Positions 7,391-15,692 of a DNA stretch of 64,000 nucleotides are shown one piece after another. A model generated the notes under the pieces. That model was not told where the DNA came from. It did not search any database and worked only from the letters and a program-made list of their open reading frames with translations. Source of the DNA: RGIG6919 sp045531905 (lineage in GTDB: Bacteria; Bacillota; Clostridia; Lachnospirales; Lachnospiraceae); NCBI GenBank assembly GCA_045531905.1, contig JAZSEY010000013.1, forward strand, positions 62,001-126,000, read 5' to 3'. The translations under genes and the position numbers were made by a program. Each line of letters opens with the position of its first letter. The first letter of the stretch is position 1.

Positions 7391-7530
7391 TCGTAAAATA
7401 GGGTTACAAGTGGTTGAGGTGTTCCTCAAAATGCGTCGGTACTTATGCCGTGTGTTTTACGGCATTATGTACTGCTACGCATTTTGGGAGTGCAAACGAT
7501 ACACCGATACACTTGTAACCCTATTTTGTG
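7391..7530. repeat. Large 140-nt imperfect hairpin (MITE-like element or structured RNA)
   Basis: An 18-bp perfect terminal inverted repeat (7395-7412 with 7510-7527, AAAATAGGGTTACAAGTG and its complement) encloses a second long hairpin: CAAAATGCGT (7427-7436) with ACGCATTTTG (7477-7486), GTAC with GTAC, and ATGCCGT (7445-7451) with ACGGCAT (7459-7465). The whole segment can fold on itself. It lies between the DUF1858 gene and the Jet-like operon. No ORF or U-run argues for a simple terminator. It could be a miniature mobile element or a non-coding RNA. Confidence 0.6.
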
Positions 7531-7641
7531 TGAACGTTGTATGTGGAATTGTACTCGCAAATTTCGTCGTTCTATGATATACTATTGAGTTAGTGCGAAA
7601 AAGTCGAAATGTGCACAAAATCCATACCTTCGGAGAGTATC

Positions 7642-9183
7642 ATGGCGGAAAAATACCTGATGATAAATGACATAATTGAAGATCAGAACGCAAGAATGCA
7701 GAATTTGCGAAAGTATTACCCATTTTTCTGTTTGTGCGATACGGTGTTCACCCAGTTTAAGGAGGGCAAGTACGCACATTTGGATATGGGTTACATTACT
7801 ATGGCATCTCTGCGTTTTTTTATTAATGAGAATAATTTCAATGAGAGGGAGGTTACATACGAACAGTATGAGACCTTCCTTATTGAGCTTTTAAGAAGGG
7901 ATTATGGATTGAAGGAGACGCCGGAGGAAGAACGTACTTTAGCGGCATACATATTTGACAAATTGAAGAATGACGGTCGTGCCTTTGAGTTTCATTTCTA
8001 TGACCCGGAGACGAAGCAGACAAAGACCGCCAGAGTAAAATACATTGACAGCCATATTTATGATGGCACGGTGCATTACCATATTACGGCGGAGGGTATT
8101 GAGTTTTACTTAGATACCAAGGAAATGAAAGAGGAAAGTAAAATCAGCGTGCAGCAGCTGCTCCTTGGTAAGCTGATTGCCGCGAAGAATTTCCGCGGTG
8201 GTATTGATGTGGTAAAGCGAATTAACAGCGAAGTTAGCAAACTGGTTTATCAAAAGCAGGAGGTGCTTCACATCCTGAATTATGATGTGTTTGCGGGGGC
8301 GAAGGCATGTGAGGAATACATGGATACCGCAGCCAGATGGTTTCAGGAGGAACGCAAGCTGTTTGCCAAGAATCAGCAGTTGATTGAACAGGCAATGCGG
8401 ACGGCGACATCTGACACAGAGGGGAACGACAGAGCATCCTATTATAAGTCCCTGGAGGACATCCATTTATTGGAGATTGAGTTAAAGAAGGCAATTAAGA
8501 AGCACAGTGACTTGATTGGTGAGACCATTGCCCTGCAAAATGCGGCGGATAAGATTATCAGCAGAGCGAAGTTTCGTAAGCTTCGAAATGTATTTGATTT
8601 TAGAGACAGTCTTATTAAGGCAAAGAAGGCGGACTCGCCAGAATTATTGGGACCACTTCTTGCCCCGCTTTATAATCCAAAGGTAAAGAAGAGTTTCGGT
8701 GTGAGACAGATTGATAATCTGTTGACCTATAGACAGGATTTGGTGGACCAGGGAGAAAAGGTAGTAAAGGAAGCACCGGACAGAGACTTTAAGTATGAGG
8801 ATGAGTTTGAGGACATCCGAATTGCGGCGAATTTTAACCGGATGTTTCTGGTGTTACTTGACCAATTGGAGAAGAAGGGCAGTTTTGATTTGAATGGCTT
8901 GAATGGCATTTTGGAAATCAAGTTTGGCGAGGAGATTTTTGCCAACGGCGATTACTATGCGTTTTTGATTCATTTATCTCAGAAGAAGCAGTATAACTTG
9001 GGAAAAATGCTTGCCAAGCAGGATACATTTTTAGAGGGTATCGTGGCGGAGCATATGTCGGAGACAGATAAGAAGCAGTTTGAGAAGCTGGTATTTGATA
9101 TTACATTTGATGTGAATGATGTGATTTCGCCTTATGGCAAATTTGAAATCAGCAACATGACATTTACGAAGGAGGGAGTATAG
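7642..9183 (+). CDS. JetA/MukF/MksF-like condensin kleisin subunit, 513 aa
   Basis: First gene of a three-gene SMC operon. The N-terminal part (residues 1-200) looks like the winged-helix region of JetA-type proteins (NDIIEDQNARMQNLRKYYPFF, AEGIEFYLDTKEM). The rest is mostly helical with charged coiled-coil stretches (SYYKSLEDIHLLEIELKKA), as expected for a kleisin that bridges the SMC heads. The start at 7642 has GGAG 7 nt upstream; the longer frame from 7609 lacks a site. Together with the next two genes it fits Wadjet JetABC or MksFEB complexes, which load on and condense DNA or restrict plasmids. Length and gene order support the family. Whether this one defends or organises the chromosome is not known. 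Confidence 0.75.
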   Translation: MAEKYLMINDIIEDQNARMQNLRKYYPFFCLCDTVFTQFKEGKYAHLDMGYITMASLRFFINENNFNEREVTYEQYETFLIELLRRDYGLKETPEEERTLAAYIFDKLKNDGRAFEFHFYDPETKQTKTARVKYIDSHIYDGTVHYHITAEGIEFYLDTKEMKEESKISVQQLLLGKLIAAKNFRGGIDVVKRINSEVSKLVYQKQEVLHILNYDVFAGAKACEEYMDTAARWFQEERKLFAKNQQLIEQAMRTATSDTEGNDRASYYKSLEDIHLLEIELKKAIKKHSDLIGETIALQNAADKIISRAKFRKLRNVFDFRDSLIKAKKADSPELLGPLLAPLYNPKVKKSFGVRQIDNLLTYRQDLVDQGEKVVKEAPDRDFKYEDEFEDIRIAANFNRMFLVLLDQLEKKGSFDLNGLNGILEIKFGEEIFANGDYYAFLIHLSQKKQYNLGKMLAKQDTFLEGIVAEHMSETDKKQFEKLVFDITFDVNDVISPYGKFEISNMTFTKEGV

Positions 9184-9897
9184 ATGGACATTCGGAATCT
9201 GGATAAGGCGTTGGATATTTATTCACAGCTGATTATGGGCGAAGAAGTGAAAAAAGGCAGCAAGGAAAATGGACATCTGTACGAGGAGTATTTCCAAAAT
9301 GCTGAGGTGTATGAGATTGTGGGTATGATTTTGAAGAAACTGAATCTTACCATTTATGAGCATCAGGATGCGTTATATATTACTGCCGGCGAGGGCAATC
9401 ATGTATTTGGATATACCAACGATGAGCTGAAGAGAATGATGGGGCTTCGTTATAATAAGGAACTTTACCTTTGTTATTACATTATCTATCAGGTGTTGCT
9501 TTCCTTTTACAATGACTCGGCGGCATATCAGTTTCAAGAGTTTGTGAAGCTGGAGAGCATTGTGGATGAAGTGACGAAATCCTTGACGGACATATTGAAG
9601 GATTTGACGATTTATTCCTTGGATGAGGTGGAGGAGAACAGCTTTAAGACCATTGCACTTTTATGGGATGAGTTGCCTTCTGTCACCGGCGAGGATAAGG
9701 ATAAAGTGAGAGCTTCCAGAGCCTCAAAGGCTGGTATCGTGAAGCTGACCTTTAACTTTTTGCTGTCTCAGGATTTGTTCGTGGAGGTTGAGGAACGGTA
9801 TTATCCAACAGGCAGATTTAAGGCACTGGTAGAGAATTATTTTGAGGATTACAGAGGACGACTTTATGAGGTGTTAGGAGGAGTACAGGATGCCTAG
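9184..9897 (+). CDS. JetB/MukE/MksE-like condensin subunit (DUF6063-like), 237 aa
   Basis: Starts 3 nt after the previous coding region ends (stop TAG then ATG with GGAGGG upstream) and overlaps the next gene by 8 nt, so the three are translated together. The protein is acidic and helical, with a C-terminal winged-helix-like end (FNFLLSQDLFVEVEERYYPTGRFKALVENYF). This fits the MukE/JetB role of binding the kleisin and DNA. I recognise the family mainly from position and length, so this call is weaker than that of the SMC partner. Confidence 0.7.
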   Translation: MDIRNLDKALDIYSQLIMGEEVKKGSKENGHLYEEYFQNAEVYEIVGMILKKLNLTIYEHQDALYITAGEGNHVFGYTNDELKRMMGLRYNKELYLCYYIIYQVLLSFYNDSAAYQFQEFVKLESIVDEVTKSLTDILKDLTIYSLDEVEENSFKTIALLWDELPSVTGEDKDKVRASRASKAGIVKLTFNFLLSQDLFVEVEERYYPTGRFKALVENYFEDYRGRLYEVLGGVQDA

Positions 9898-12800
9898 TAT
9901 TAATCGAATTCGTGTGAATAACGTAAAATACAATTTTGGTACTCAGCAGTATGATGATTTTGTCATGCGTATGTACGGAAAGAACACCCTTTATGATTTG
10001 GCAAATGGTGGTGGTAAGAGTGTGCTTATGCTCTTGCTTTTGCAGAATCTGATTCCGAATTGTACCTTGGATGAGAAGCAGCCGATTGAGAAGCTGTTTC
10101 GCAATGGTGGTGGCAATACTGTCATTCATTCCCTTGTAGAGTGGAAGTTGGATGAGGGTGATGATAAAGAAGGATACCGTTACATGACTACCGGATTCTG
10201 TGCCAGAAAGGCAAAGGATGAGGCTGATTTAAAAGAAGATTCTGGCGTTGCCGGCAAGAAGGACACCGCTTCCATTGAGTATTTTAATTATTGTATTTTA
10301 TATAGAGATTACAACAAAAATGATATTGTGAATCTGCCACTTTCTAGTGATGGAGAGAAGATTACATTTTCGGGACTTCGGAATTATTTGAGAGACTTGG
10401 GACGGAAGGATTATAATCTGACGGTTCATGTGTTTGACAGAAAGGGCGAGTACCAGAGATTTATCAGTCGGTATGGGCTCTATGAAAGTCACTGGGAGAT
10501 TATCCGTGGTATCAATAAGACTGAGGGACATGTGCGTACCTATTTTGAGTCCAATTATAAGACAACCCGAAAAGTGGTGGAGGACTTATTGATTGAGGAA
10601 ATCATTGAGAAGGCATATCTGGTGAAGACGGAGCAAAGCGAAGAGTCTGAGGATATGGCGAAGAATTTGTTGGATATCAAGGATAAGCTGATGGAGCTCA
10701 CAAAGAAGAAACGTGAGATTGCCAACTATGACCGGGAGACGGAGCTTTTGCACGTGTTGGAAGGCCGTGTCACATCCTTTTTGACACTGTTTGAACAGAG
10801 AGACAAGCTAAAGTCTACCATTGCAAATGTTTATGTGACAGGGAAGTCTGTGACAGAAGAGGATGAGCATAAGCTGGCTGAATTTGAACGTCAGAAGGAA
10901 GCGAAATTAAAGCAGAAGGATGAGAAGAAAAAGAATCTGGAGGCTTTGAAGATTCGTAAGCTGGAGTATGACAAGGAAGCTCTGATTCGGGAAATCGAGA
11001 GCTTAGTGAAACTGGTAGGGGAGAATAAGGCTGAATATACAGAACTGCAAAATGAACTGCAGTTAAAGGAGTCCATGAATGAGTACATGGATTATAAAAA
11101 GGATGCTGTTGCAAAACAGGAGACAGAGGCTGTTGTGAAGGCGGCCACGAGAAATAACAATGCAGATATTTCCAGACTCCGCGAGCTTGCCTATAACAGA
11201 AAGGTTCGAGATGATAAGATAAAGAAGTCCCATGAGGAAGAACTTTTAAAGGGCAAGGAAACTTTAGAGGGTTATCGTACCATTGAGGCGGAAAAGAAGG
11301 AACTGCTTCATGAGGCAGAGGTTGCCTTAGAGGTAGCAAAGAGCAACCGTCGTCGTGCCAAGGAAGAGACGGAGGAAATGCTTTCTTCTATGGGTCAGCT
11401 AAAGCAGGCTTCCGGTGTATTAGTGCTTGCGGATGCCAAAGAATTGCTTGCCAGAAATGAAGAAGAGATTGCCAACGAAGAGGCAATTATCCGTGCAGTG
11501 GAAGAGGATAAGGATGCTCATGTGAAGTATTACTATGAGAATTATCACGAGCAGGATAAATTGACTTTAGAGGTTGCGGAAGCAAAGAAGGAGCTTGCCC
11601 GGTTAGAGGAAAAATTGAATCTCTATCTGGAAAATGCAGACCGCATTAAGAATATGATGCGCATTTACAATGTGGATGACCAGAAGAACTTGCTTTCTGC
11701 GGTTAACAAGCGTTGTATGCAGTGTATCGTGGATGTTACCAACAAAAAGGATGAATTGAGACGTTTGGCGAAGAAACGTGCGGAGCTTTCAGAGAACCGT
11801 ATTATTGGCGAGATTCCGGCTGTTATCAAGGTGAAGGAATATATCGAAACCCGTCACAATGAGTATGCCGTTTCCGGTATGGATTATGTGGCGGCAAGAA
11901 CCCCGGCAGAACGGGAACAGTTACTTTCTGCTTTCCCATTATTGCCTTACGGCGTGGTAGTAAAACAATTTGATTTTATCAAAGCAGATACCACGATTGC
12001 GAACCTGCAGCTAGGAGATGCGGCAGTGCCGATTTTCAGCGAGGAACTATTATATAATCCAATGGGCAGAACAGAGGACGACAGTGTGATTTTCCTTTCT
12101 CGAGGAAAAGAACATTTTGTCGATGAAGCCCTTTTGAAAAAAGAGTTAGCAAATTGCGATAGCGAGATTAAGGAGCTGGAAGAGACGGTGAAGCGTCTCA
12201 CAGAACTTGGAATTACCTATGAAGAGGATATGGAGTATATCAGTTCTCTCGGTTCTGAGGTCAGCATGGATACCATGGATGCTATGAACAAGCAGAAGGC
12301 TCTTTATATTGACCTGGAAAAGAAACTGGAAAATATAAAGGCTGCCTGTCATGATTTGATGCTTGCCATCAATCAGGATGACGAAGCTCTGCAAAATGAA
12401 AAAGAGAAGCTTGAGAAGCTGCATCAGGATGAGAAGCGTCTTGTGGAGGTTAAGGTTTTAAGTGACCGAATGACCAAATTGGAAGAGGCCGAAAAGCAAT
12501 ATGCAGAGGAAGAAAATCGTTTGCTGGAAAAGACTGAACTCCTAAAGAAAGAGTATTCAGATGCGGCCATTTCCTGCATGAATTTAGAAGGTCGTTTGGA
12601 TGCCATTGCGAAAGAACTTTCTGATATGGAGACGGAATGGAAAGCATTTTATCAGGATTACTATACTGAGGGCGACTATGTCATTATGGAAATGAGTGAT
12701 GAGTCACTGGCGGCAGAATTTAAGGCTGCAAAGGCGGTATATGAAAAGGAAAACATTGCCCTTGCAGATAAAAAGAAGCTGATTGAAACCTTGGAAAAGA

Positions 12801-14308
12801 GTATGCAAAGAGCAAAACGCTCTATTGAAAAGCGTGGCATTTCCATGGAAGATTTGGCAAAAATGGACGAAGAACGCCGCATGTATTATGTGAAGGAAAG
12901 TGTCATCAACAAACTGTCACAGCAGGTGGCGGAGCTTTCCACATCGGGAGCCGTGCTACAGAATCAGTTGGAAGGCAAGCGTGGTGCCATGTATCATTTG
13001 GATGGTAACATTGAGCAGTCCATTAAGCAGTTGGAAGAACGATTTGGTAGTTATGTTTCAGTGGATATTTCAGCAGCAGAGGTGCAGCAGGCTATTGCAG
13101 ATGGAGACCAGATTTTACGTGCCATTGACAAGGAATATAAGGAGATGGAGAAGGCTTACCAGAAGGCTGTAAAGCAGCATAACAGTATGGTTGACCTTTA
13201 TAAAGACGTGAAGCGTATTATGCTGGTAAATGAAATCTCCACCCAGAATGCTGTGGTGATTCATGAGTCAGAAGCAGAGATGCGAAGACTCTTTGAGGAA
13301 AGCTTGTTAGCATTTGATAAGAGTGAAAAGTCATTGGAAAAGGCCAAGTCTGAACTTTTAAAATACAAATCTCACACGGCAGAAACACTATACAGCATGG
13401 AGGCGTTTGAACTGTCAGAGACCATTGGCAGGGATGTGGCTGTTCCGGAGGATTATGAGAGTGCAACCTTGTTGCTTGAGAATCTCAAGGCGATGGTTGA
13501 GTTTATCGAGTTGGAGAAGGAACGTGTTACAAAGGGTATTCAGGATATGGAGTTTATTAAGTCCAGCTTCGAGTCCCAGTGTATCCAGCGTTGTAAGGAT
13601 GTGAAGTCAGAACTTGATAAATTGCCTAAGCTTTCTCGTATTGTAATTGACGGTGAATTGGTACAGATGGTAGGTTTGACCATTCCGTATGTGAAGGAAG
13701 ATTTCATCAAGCAGAGAATGTCTGATTACATTGATGATGTGGTGGCTGGTGCTGATAAGTTTGATGATGTGAAGGATAGAATGAAATACATCCGCAGTCG
13801 TCTTGTGTTGAAGAAATTGTTCGGCGTGATTGTAACGGACATGAATGCGATTAAGCTAACTCTTTACAAACGTGAGCGTATCAAGGAACAAAGCCGTTAC
13901 CTGCGTTATGAAGAAGCGGTTGGTAGTACCGGTCAGTCCCAGGGTATTTATATCCAGTTCTTGATTTCTATCATAAACTACATATCCGGTATGTACGGTG
14001 CAAATGTAGAAAATGACAGCAGAAGAAAGACTATCTTTATTGATAATCCATTTGGTGCTGCAAAGGATATTTATATTTGGGAACCGATATTTGCACTGCT
14101 TTCATTAAATCGGGTACAGTTGATTGTACCTGCCCGTGGTGCCACACCGGCAATTACGGCACGGTTTGATGTGAATTATATTCTTGGTCAGCAGATGGTG
14201 AACGGCAAGCAGCAGACTGTTGTCGTGGATTATAGAAGTCAGATTGAGCAGGAAGAGATTGAATATAAAGAGCTGGATTACCAGCAGGCATCATTTGACT
14301 TTATTTAA
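9890..14308 (+). CDS. JetC/MukB/MksB-like SMC ATPase, 1472 aa
   Basis: An SMC-type ATPase. It has the Walker A LANGGGKSVLM at residues 38-47, long coiled coils from about 230 to 1250 with a globular hinge-like interruption near 650-750 (GVVVKQFDFIKADTTIANLQL), an ABC signature-like GSTGQSQG near 1343, and Walker B TIFIDNPFG near 1380-1390. The D-loop-like GAAKD and the 'LIVPARG' strand follow. The residue after the Walker B Asp is Asn, where canonical SMC and ABC ATPases have Glu. This may be normal for the subfamily or may slow hydrolysis. A JetD-type nuclease gene, expected next in complete Wadjet loci, is not there. Confidence 0.85.
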   Translation: MPSINRIRVNNVKYNFGTQQYDDFVMRMYGKNTLYDLANGGGKSVLMLLLLQNLIPNCTLDEKQPIEKLFRNGGGNTVIHSLVEWKLDEGDDKEGYRYMTTGFCARKAKDEADLKEDSGVAGKKDTASIEYFNYCILYRDYNKNDIVNLPLSSDGEKITFSGLRNYLRDLGRKDYNLTVHVFDRKGEYQRFISRYGLYESHWEIIRGINKTEGHVRTYFESNYKTTRKVVEDLLIEEIIEKAYLVKTEQSEESEDMAKNLLDIKDKLMELTKKKREIANYDRETELLHVLEGRVTSFLTLFEQRDKLKSTIANVYVTGKSVTEEDEHKLAEFERQKEAKLKQKDEKKKNLEALKIRKLEYDKEALIREIESLVKLVGENKAEYTELQNELQLKESMNEYMDYKKDAVAKQETEAVVKAATRNNNADISRLRELAYNRKVRDDKIKKSHEEELLKGKETLEGYRTIEAEKKELLHEAEVALEVAKSNRRRAKEETEEMLSSMGQLKQASGVLVLADAKELLARNEEEIANEEAIIRAVEEDKDAHVKYYYENYHEQDKLTLEVAEAKKELARLEEKLNLYLENADRIKNMMRIYNVDDQKNLLSAVNKRCMQCIVDVTNKKDELRRLAKKRAELSENRIIGEIPAVIKVKEYIETRHNEYAVSGMDYVAARTPAEREQLLSAFPLLPYGVVVKQFDFIKADTTIANLQLGDAAVPIFSEELLYNPMGRTEDDSVIFLSRGKEHFVDEALLKKELANCDSEIKELEETVKRLTELGITYEEDMEYISSLGSEVSMDTMDAMNKQKALYIDLEKKLENIKAACHDLMLAINQDDEALQNEKEKLEKLHQDEKRLVEVKVLSDRMTKLEEAEKQYAEEENRLLEKTELLKKEYSDAAISCMNLEGRLDAIAKELSDMETEWKAFYQDYYTEGDYVIMEMSDESLAAEFKAAKAVYEKENIALADKKKLIETLEKSMQRAKRSIEKRGISMEDLAKMDEERRMYYVKESVINKLSQQVAELSTSGAVLQNQLEGKRGAMYHLDGNIEQSIKQLEERFGSYVSVDISAAEVQQAIADGDQILRAIDKEYKEMEKAYQKAVKQHNSMVDLYKDVKRIMLVNEISTQNAVVIHESEAEMRRLFEESLLAFDKSEKSLEKAKSELLKYKSHTAETLYSMEAFELSETIGRDVAVPEDYESATLLLENLKAMVEFIELEKERVTKGIQDMEFIKSSFESQCIQRCKDVKSELDKLPKLSRIVIDGELVQMVGLTIPYVKEDFIKQRMSDYIDDVVAGADKFDDVKDRMKYIRSRLVLKKLFGVIVTDMNAIKLTLYKRERIKEQSRYLRYEEAVGSTGQSQGIYIQFLISIINYISGMYGANVENDSRRKTIFIDNPFGAAKDIYIWEPIFALLSLNRVQLIVPARGATPAITARFDVNYILGQQMVNGKQQTVVVDYRSQIEQEEIEYKELDYQQASFDFI

Positions 14309-14332
14309 ATCTTTTAAGGGGGGGATTCAATT

Positions 14333-15229
14333 ATGGATAACAATGCTCAGGAAGAAGTTATGGAGACGCAAGAGAATGCTTCGGTAGAAGAAAAGGAGAA
14401 TGCGTCTGGCAAGAAAAACGGAATCATCATAGGAGCAGTAGCGTTGGCCTTGGTGATTGTGATGGTGGTTATTGCATTGCGGTCCGGTGGTGGCGGAAAT
14501 GGTAAACTGGAGATAGATGGACATGCATGTTCATATTCTGCAGAGTATGGAATTAAAGGGGTAGAAAAGGTCTGCGATGGCGTTGTTGTAAGTGGCATGG
14601 GAAGCAGTCTGTTTTATCCCGCATCGGGAGAACCGCAGGAAGTTGCAACGATGGATGTGTTGGACGGCAAGTATCCGGTAGCATTTATGGGATGTATGAG
14701 AGTGGGTGACGAGGATTTGATGCTGACGAACTATAATGTGTTCGGAGATTTCAAAACACAGTTTGGTGCAACCTCAAAATCCACCAAAGCAGAGTTGGAC
14801 AAAAAGAATTATGTATTAGCAGGAGATGTTTATACTGTCGTTAGTACTGATAAAGGTGTGATTGACTGGGATGATATAGAGAAGGATTACGAGACTATTA
14901 TTTCAGCTAATTCCTTTGAGGGTGTAGAATATATTGATAGTGCTTGTCTTGTTGGTCCAGACGTAGTAAAATTTGATGCGGAGGCGAATCGTGTTCAGGA
15001 AGTAGTGAAGATATATGATAGCATTAGCAATTCTACGGCTAAAGATGAGATGATGCGTTGGCTTGCAATGGGCAAGGCTGTGCACATGCTTTCAGAGGGA
15101 CAGGTACAATATGTGGTTGTAGAGGGTGTTTATTGCAAGGACGATGGAGCTAACATTTTATATGTGAGGATGTACACCTCAATAGAGAATGCAAATAAAA
15201 TAAGAGAAAACATGGGTATTGTTGAGTAA
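14333..15229 (+). CDS. Hypothetical single-pass membrane protein, 298 aa
   Basis: I do not recognise the family. It has a Glu/Asn-rich cytoplasmic N-terminus (about 28 residues), one membrane segment at about 29-49 (GIIIGAVALALVIVMVVIAL), a Gly-rich linker and a roughly 245-residue outside domain with alternating strands (VCDGVVVSGMGSSLFYPASG, YVLAGDVYTVVSTDKG). The translation site is strong (AAGGGGGGG). It lies 24 nt after the SMC gene, in the place where JetD would be in a complete Wadjet system, but has no similarity to a TOPRIM-type nuclease. It is followed by mscL 12 nt later. Confidence 0.6.
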   Translation: MDNNAQEEVMETQENASVEEKENASGKKNGIIIGAVALALVIVMVVIALRSGGGGNGKLEIDGHACSYSAEYGIKGVEKVCDGVVVSGMGSSLFYPASGEPQEVATMDVLDGKYPVAFMGCMRVGDEDLMLTNYNVFGDFKTQFGATSKSTKAELDKKNYVLAGDVYTVVSTDKGVIDWDDIEKDYETIISANSFEGVEYIDSACLVGPDVVKFDAEANRVQEVVKIYDSISNSTAKDEMMRWLAMGKAVHMLSEGQVQYVVVEGVYCKDDGANILYVRMYTSIENANKIRENMGIVE

Positions 15230-15241
15230 GGAGGACAAAAG

Positions 15242-15652
15242 ATGAAGAAGTTTTTAAATGAGTTTAAGGCTTTTGCATTAAAGGGAAATGTAATGGACAT
15301 GGCAGTGGGTGTGATTATCGGTGGAGCGTTTACAGCAATCGTAACCTCATTAACGGATAACTTTATTAACCCAATTTTGAATTTTATTACTGGTGCAGCA
15401 AAATACAGCTGGAGTGATGTAGCAGGATTTGCTTCTAACTTTGTATCAGCAGTAGTGAATTTCATTATTATGGCATTTATTTTATTCTGCCTCATCAAAT
15501 TAATGAATGCCGCTATGGGACTTGGTAAGAAGAAGGAAGAGGCAGCGCCTACTACTAAGAAGTGCCCATATTGTTTGAGTGAGATTCCAATCGAAGCTAC
15601 AAAGTGTGCACATTGTACATCTGAATTGCCAGAGGAACAGAAAGAGGCATAA
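15242..15652 (+). CDS. mscL: Large-conductance mechanosensitive channel with C-terminal zinc ribbon, 136 aa
   Basis: MscL opens under membrane tension to release solutes on osmotic downshock. The N-terminal FKAFALKGNVMDMAVGVIIG and the first membrane helix, loop and second helix (VVNFIIMAFILFCLIKLM) are typical. In place of the usual C-terminal helix bundle the tail carries KKCPYCLSEIPIEATKCAHCTSELP, a rubredoxin-like zinc ribbon with CxxC...CxxC spacing. Zinc-ribbon tails occur in some Firmicute MscL proteins. Ribosome site TAAGGAGG lies 8 nt before the ATG. Family certain. Confidence 0.93.
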   Translation: MKKFLNEFKAFALKGNVMDMAVGVIIGGAFTAIVTSLTDNFINPILNFITGAAKYSWSDVAGFASNFVSAVVNFIIMAFILFCLIKLMNAAMGLGKKKEEAAPTTKKCPYCLSEIPIEATKCAHCTSELPEEQKEA

Positions 15653-15692
15653 TACGTTAGATTAGAACTATTTTACGGGGAAGAGAGTCAAT

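Noticed and set aside
7391..7530. CRISPR repeat or insertion sequence
   Set aside because: No repeated direct units, no spacers and no transposase gene; it is one inverted structure.
10815..11339. 174-codon minus-strand frame inside the JetC-like gene
   Set aside because: Antisense to coiled-coil codons; Pro/Leu/Ser-rich composition is typical of such shadows.
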